In this document: piece by piece, positions 19,395-22,523 of the stretch
Numbering within the stretch: the first letter of the stretch is position 1
Layout: each line of letters begins with the position of its first letter
Virus record (IMG/VR): IMGVR_UViG_3300000553_000363
Coordinates: 1-22,523 of that record
Source of the DNA: a virus
Reading direction: 5' to 3' (one strand)
DNA length: 22,523 bases
Program-made: the position numbers and the translations under genes
The notes under the pieces: generated by a model
The model's input: the letters and a program-made list of their open reading frames with translations, nothing else
Database searches by the model: none
What the model was told of the DNA's origin: nothing

Positions 19395-19606
19395 TGGGTA
19401 GGGGAGATGGCGGTGCATCACGAATAAGACATGAACTCGTGCAAGACTTGATCGAACATCATGGTAAAGGTGCGTATACCTACGCATTACAGAGAATAGA
19501 TCAGTATGAGGGCGATGAAATGATTGTAAGTATGTGGCGCAAAGTATTAGAAGAACTTGATGAACATTTTAAAGGAGAAGCAAATGAGAGCATTGGAATG
19601 GAATAG
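19394..19606 (+). CDS. Small helical protein after VWA gene
   Basis: This 70-residue protein starts MGRGDGGASRIRHELVQDLI and continues with helices (ALQRIDQYEGDEMIVSMW, RKVLEELDEHFK). The start has the same GGAG-N4-ATGATG arrangement as the VWA gene and overlaps its stop. It overlaps the next gene by 23 bases. Basic at the N-terminus and acidic at the end, it is probably a small helical bundle. No family recognised, but tight coupling suggests it belongs to the same module. Confidence 0.62.
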   Translation: MGRGDGGASRIRHELVQDLIEHHGKGAYTYALQRIDQYEGDEMIVSMWRKVLEELDEHFKGEANESIGME

Positions 19607-20609
19607 ACTAACTGAGATCACTAAGACTCAGAAACCTTATCGTGGAACTACTAATCGTTTTCCTATCGGCAAGAGAACTCATAATACAAAGTGTTTTTAC
19701 TTAGAAGAAAGGAATGGCGAGAAGGTATATGTCATCACCTATGGTCATAGTCATAAAGAACACCATCACACAAAGGAAGAGTATGAAGCAAACAAAGGCG
19801 CAATCCATTGTAGAGAGTGGGACACCGATGAATCTACTCGCTATGTCAGCTATACACCTATACCTAGAGAGATGGGCATTGTGCGTTCGGACAATACCTT
19901 TGAGTTTACTGGTAATGGTTACGGGCAAGGCGAGAATATGCTACTTAGTCAATGGAGTCTTGGCACGTTCTTTAGGAGTTCACGACATGGTGGAATGGTA
20001 TATAGGCAGAACTACTCTGATCCTCTGTTCCATCCAATCTTCAAAGGTATGAGAGTTTATTGCGATGATATGAAAGTGCATGAGAGTAGCGAGTATACGT
20101 TGACAGGTCGTCGTGTCAGTCGCAAAGATGCCAATGAATTTCTTAAGCAATACGAAGATTTTTATACCATCAATGAGACGATGTTCAAAGCGATGGAGTG
20201 GAAATCCTTTATGGATACTGTGCTTGATGTCAGCAGTCAGATGGGGATTGACTACGATAAGAATTGGTATATGGCTAACGAAGATAAGTGTCGTCTATTA
20301 GAGTTTGCTAACAAGTCCTTGAATGATGCGCCGTTAGATAGCTGCGTGTGCTTTCTTCTCGCCTATGATATTAAGAATATGTATGCCAATGCGAGAGGTA
20401 ATGCAAACCCTAGCAAAGGTAACTACTACGCTAGAGAGCATCAGCTAGACGTTCTGTTCAGTAATCTCAAACGCAAGCTAAACAAAGAGTTGTATAGCAA
20501 GAACCCGACAGTCATGAAACCCATAGAGCATGAGGCTGGTAAGTATTACCCACCTAGCGAGTGGGGTGTGGAAGTTTATGTTGATGGCAAAGAAGTCGAA
20601 CAATACTAA
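19584..20609 (+). CDS. Phage protein of unknown function (341 aa)
   Basis: With the ATG at 19584 (AAAGGAG 7 bases upstream) this is a 341-residue soluble protein beginning MRALEWNRLTEITKTQKPYR. The first third is beta-rich (CFYLEERNGEKVYVITYGHS), with histidine-rich HKEHHHTKEEY at about 57-67; the second half is helical and includes FKAMEWKSFMDTVLDVSSQM. There is no membrane segment and no catalytic signature I can name. It is in the same gene string as the MoxR module and may work with it or be a separate early protein. Confidence 0.72.
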   Translation: MRALEWNRLTEITKTQKPYRGTTNRFPIGKRTHNTKCFYLEERNGEKVYVITYGHSHKEHHHTKEEYEANKGAIHCREWDTDESTRYVSYTPIPREMGIVRSDNTFEFTGNGYGQGENMLLSQWSLGTFFRSSRHGGMVYRQNYSDPLFHPIFKGMRVYCDDMKVHESSEYTLTGRRVSRKDANEFLKQYEDFYTINETMFKAMEWKSFMDTVLDVSSQMGIDYDKNWYMANEDKCRLLEFANKSLNDAPLDSCVCFLLAYDIKNMYANARGNANPSKGNYYAREHQLDVLFSNLKRKLNKELYSKNPTVMKPIEHEAGKYYPPSEWGVEVYVDGKEVEQY

Positions 20610-20620
20610 GGAGAAAGCAA

Positions 20621-21559
20621 ATGAAATACATAGTAGAAGGATTCGCTACTGAACAGCTCAGTGAATCAATCGAGAACTCACCATGTAAGAGACTCATACA
20701 AGAACTAAACTTTAAGTATGGTCTCAAGGTATTAACTAAAGAAGAACCTCATCCGCTTATGCGTCGTCAATATGATACGTTCTTACTCACCGAATCTACT
20801 GGTGCGTTTGTAGTAGCAAAGGTGTGGATAGATAAGGAAGATGGGCATGATGTGTATAACTATCGTAGTCCATTCTATCGTAAGGATCGTGGATCAGACA
20901 CCGCAGACCGAGAGACTATCCATAGTAAGAAACTCTCAACGCTGATGGCTACTCTAAAAAGGCAGGATGTTGTTCCACCTATTGATGAAATCATGCGTAG
21001 AAGTCATACGAATAATTTTGAGATCGGCAAGAGCCAGCTTGAATCTCATCATGGCAACACTTATAAAAATAATAAGCTAGATGTCGAAGACATACATGAT
21101 TTATTGCGAGCAGTTATTAGGGAAACTCCTAATACATTAGACCTAGAAAAATGTAAAAAAGAACTTGACAAATTAGATCAGATAGATAGAATCAAGGAAG
21201 AGAAAGAAAAAGATATTGAAAGATTCTTTACAGAGTTCTATGCGATAGGCGCAGATAGTTTGAATCATTTAGTTATTGGCACAGTTAAGCGAGTGAAGAT
21301 GGTAGACAAAGATAGTCATATGTTTGAGGTAGTCAAACCCTTTGTGCGTGTGAAAGATTTATCTAATCACGAACATCTACAACCCATCATGCTGATGCAC
21401 AAAGTATACCACGAAGGTAAAAACGTAGAGAAGTTTTACGCAAATTACATTCCACAGTCTAGTGGATACCTAAATGACCTCGATGTAATCAATGCTACCT
21501 ATACTCGTGTAGATGAATATAACCTGACATGGATGCTCACACCATGCTCAACAATCTAA
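20621..21559 (+). CDS. Phage protein of unknown function (312 aa)
   Basis: This 312-residue protein starts MKYIVEGFATEQLSESIENS after AAGGAG. An N-terminal alpha/beta region (YDTFLLTESTGAFVVAKVWI) is followed by a charged coiled-coil stretch (CKKELDKLDQIDRIKEEKEK, about 179-198) and a C-terminal beta-rich region (VIGTVKRVKMVDKDSHMFEV). No known motif or membrane segment is seen. It follows the 341-aa gene by 11 bases and overlaps the next gene. The coiled coil suggests self-association. Confidence 0.72.
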   Translation: MKYIVEGFATEQLSESIENSPCKRLIQELNFKYGLKVLTKEEPHPLMRRQYDTFLLTESTGAFVVAKVWIDKEDGHDVYNYRSPFYRKDRGSDTADRETIHSKKLSTLMATLKRQDVVPPIDEIMRRSHTNNFEIGKSQLESHHGNTYKNNKLDVEDIHDLLRAVIRETPNTLDLEKCKKELDKLDQIDRIKEEKEKDIERFFTEFYAIGADSLNHLVIGTVKRVKMVDKDSHMFEVVKPFVRVKDLSNHEHLQPIMLMHKVYHEGKNVEKFYANYIPQSSGYLNDLDVINATYTRVDEYNLTWMLTPCSTI

Positions 21560-21879
21560 GTCCAGTCGTGCATCAATATAACTGGGACTTGTATCGTGTG
21601 CCACTACGTCGTGTAGGAAACCATTACACCTTGTATGTTGCTGATGGATTTACCAGAGAGTTTGATGAAAACACTTTGCCTGATGAAATCAAATCTAAGA
21701 TGGCGATGATCCTTGCAAGGCATAAACAAATCTTGCAAGACCATGAAGTAAGGGAGATAGAATTGTTATCCACTTGCCAAGATGAGGATATGCAAGAGGT
21801 GGGCTGGCGATCAAGCGACAGTTGGTTTGTGATTGTACTGCCGTATCCATCACTAATGAAACTAAGAGGAGAAAGCTAA
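21529..21879 (+). CDS. Small phage protein of unknown function (116 aa)
   Basis: This frame overlaps the preceding gene by 31 bases if the ATG at 21529 is used, or by 16 if the ATG at 21544 is used; neither has a strong ribosome site, so the start is undecided. It contains NWDLYRVPLRRVGNHYTLYV, a beta-hairpin-like stretch, then an acidic helical part (KSKMAMILARHKQILQDHEV) and a C-terminal WFVIVLPYPSL strand. Its stop shares a base with the VRR-NUC start. Function not recognised. Confidence 0.6.
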   Translation: MDAHTMLNNLSPVVHQYNWDLYRVPLRRVGNHYTLYVADGFTREFDENTLPDEIKSKMAMILARHKQILQDHEVREIELLSTCQDEDMQEVGWRSSDSWFVIVLPYPSLMKLRGES

Positions 21880-22184
21880 TGGCATCAACCCCCGAAGCGA
21901 AAGTTAAAGATAAGGTTAAGAAGTTTTTAAAGTTAAATGATATTTATTTCACTATGCCGTTTACTGCTGGGTATGGTGCGAGTGGTGTTCCCGATATTCT
22001 TGTGTGCTATAAAGGAAAGTTCATAGCGATAGAGTGTAAGGCTGGTGGCAATAAGCCTACGGCATTACAGGCTGAACACATGAATAGGATTACACAGGGT
22101 GGTGGAATCGCAGTTGTCGTTGATGAGAATAATACTGATGCGACTATGGTGAAACTATTTAGTGACGAAGATGGGAGATGCTGA
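21879..22184 (+). CDS. Single-domain VRR-NUC nuclease
   Basis: With the ATG at 21879 (GAGGAG 8 bases upstream) this is a 101-residue PD-(D/E)xK-fold nuclease of the VRR-NUC type. It carries a helix with early E/K residues (about 6-16), GYGASGVPDILVCYKG (31-46, D39), FIAIECKAGG (48-57, E52 and K54), and TALQAEHMNRI (61-71, Q64). These are the expected D, ExK and Q positions. Stand-alone VRR-NUC proteins occur in many phages and are thought to cut branched DNA during replication, recombination or packaging. Coupling to neighbours (1-base overlap both sides) places it in the early operon. Confidence 0.88.
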   Translation: MASTPEAKVKDKVKKFLKLNDIYFTMPFTAGYGASGVPDILVCYKGKFIAIECKAGGNKPTALQAEHMNRITQGGGIAVVVDENNTDATMVKLFSDEDGRC

Positions 22185-22435
22185 TGAACAGTGAACCAGT
22201 AGCGTGGATGGTAGAAGATGATGAGGATAGGTATTTTTTAGTAAACGGCAAAGGATTAGCAAAGCCTGATGATTCATGGAAAAGTGTAATTCCACTCTAC
22301 ACCCATCCAGTAAAAGAACTAACAGATGAAGAAATAACTGCAATTTCCAAAGAAATATTCAAGGACTACAAGAACTACCACTACTACCAAATTGACTTTG
22401 CTAGAGCAATACTAAGAAAGGCACAAGAGAAATGA
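22184..22435 (+). CDS. Small phage protein of the EPVAWM type
   Basis: With the ATG at 22184 (GGAG 6 bases upstream) this is an 83-residue protein. It contains SEPVAWMVEDDE near the start and IPLYTHPVKELTDEEI in the centre, a pair of patterns I recognise from many unnamed phage and prophage proteins. The tail is helical (DFARAILRKAQEK). The start overlaps the VRR-NUC stop and the end overlaps the next start (ATGA), so it is coupled. Function unknown. Confidence 0.7.
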   Translation: MNSEPVAWMVEDDEDRYFLVNGKGLAKPDDSWKSVIPLYTHPVKELTDEEITAISKEIFKDYKNYHYYQIDFARAILRKAQEK

Positions 22436-22523
22436 AAGCCAAGGAAATTGAATTGAAACTTACTTGCCAAATAGCTACCTACAACCAGCAAGAAATACTG
22501 AAGTTGCGTGACAAGTTGTATGA
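22432..22523 (+). CDS. Start of a coiled-coil protein (runs off the window)
   Basis: The ATG overlaps the previous stop (ATGA) and the frame stays open to the window end, about 30 codons. It begins MKAKEIELKLTCQIATYNQQ and continues EILKLRDKLY, a highly helical, coiled-coil-like start. No family can be named from this fragment. Confidence 0.5.
   Translation, partial: MKAKEIELKLTCQIATYNQQEILKLRDKLY

Noticed and set aside
21762-21773. DnaA-box-like TTATCCACT
   Set aside because: Single copy with one mismatch inside a gene; not enough to suggest an origin.

Overview
This window looks like the packaging/capsid end and the adjoining early region of a tailed-phage genome (Caudoviricetes). The evidence is a contiguous terminase small subunit, terminase large subunit, portal, scaffold and major capsid cluster. 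The host is probably a Gram-negative bacterium: there are strong GGAG ribosome sites, sigma70-type promoters (TTGACT-N17-TATACT) and dense overlapping genes. No integrase, tRNA, rRNA or CRISPR array was seen. The capsid proteins resemble, from memory, those of uncultured marine/freshwater phages with a P22-like portal. The exact host cannot be read from the sequence.

Left arm (1-10587), all on the minus strand and read right to left: terminase small subunit candidate, terminase large subunit, portal with a Q-rich tail, a 65-aa protein, a GroES-like co-chaperonin, scaffold, a 150-aa conserved protein, a putative decoration protein, major capsid protein, two beta-rich virion proteins, a small basic protein and the start of a small membrane protein. 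Intrinsic-terminator-like hairpins follow the capsid gene and one structural gene.

A 541-bp non-coding divergent region (10588-11128) separates the late leftward genes from the early rightward genes. It holds a leftward terminator, a candidate late promoter overlapped by an inverted repeat, and the first rightward promoter.

Right arm (11129-22523), all on the plus strand. The first part is a set of separately transcribed units. Two paralogous proteins of unknown function (11783-12427 and 12645-13223) are each preceded by the same upstream module: a 27-bp repeat, a TTCCAC-N6-GTGRAA palindrome, a promoter, and a hairpin at the expected 5' end of the mRNA. A third, orphan copy of the 27-bp repeat and palindrome opens a 608-bp non-coding, AT-rich stretch. 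After this come a protein with two HTH-like repeats and a cluster of very small genes. From about 15723 a second matched promoter drives the most interesting block: a 25-codon membrane micropeptide, a DUF3150-like protein, a MoxR-type AAA ATPase, a 64-aa one-helix membrane protein and a metallopeptidase/VWA protein with intact HExxH and MIDAS motifs. It continues through several unknown proteins to a single-domain VRR-NUC nuclease.

The main candidates for something undescribed are (a) this phage MoxR-VWA-metallopeptidase module with two tiny membrane partners and (b) the repeated regulatory module, with sequence-conserved palindromes and apparently compensating 5' hairpins.
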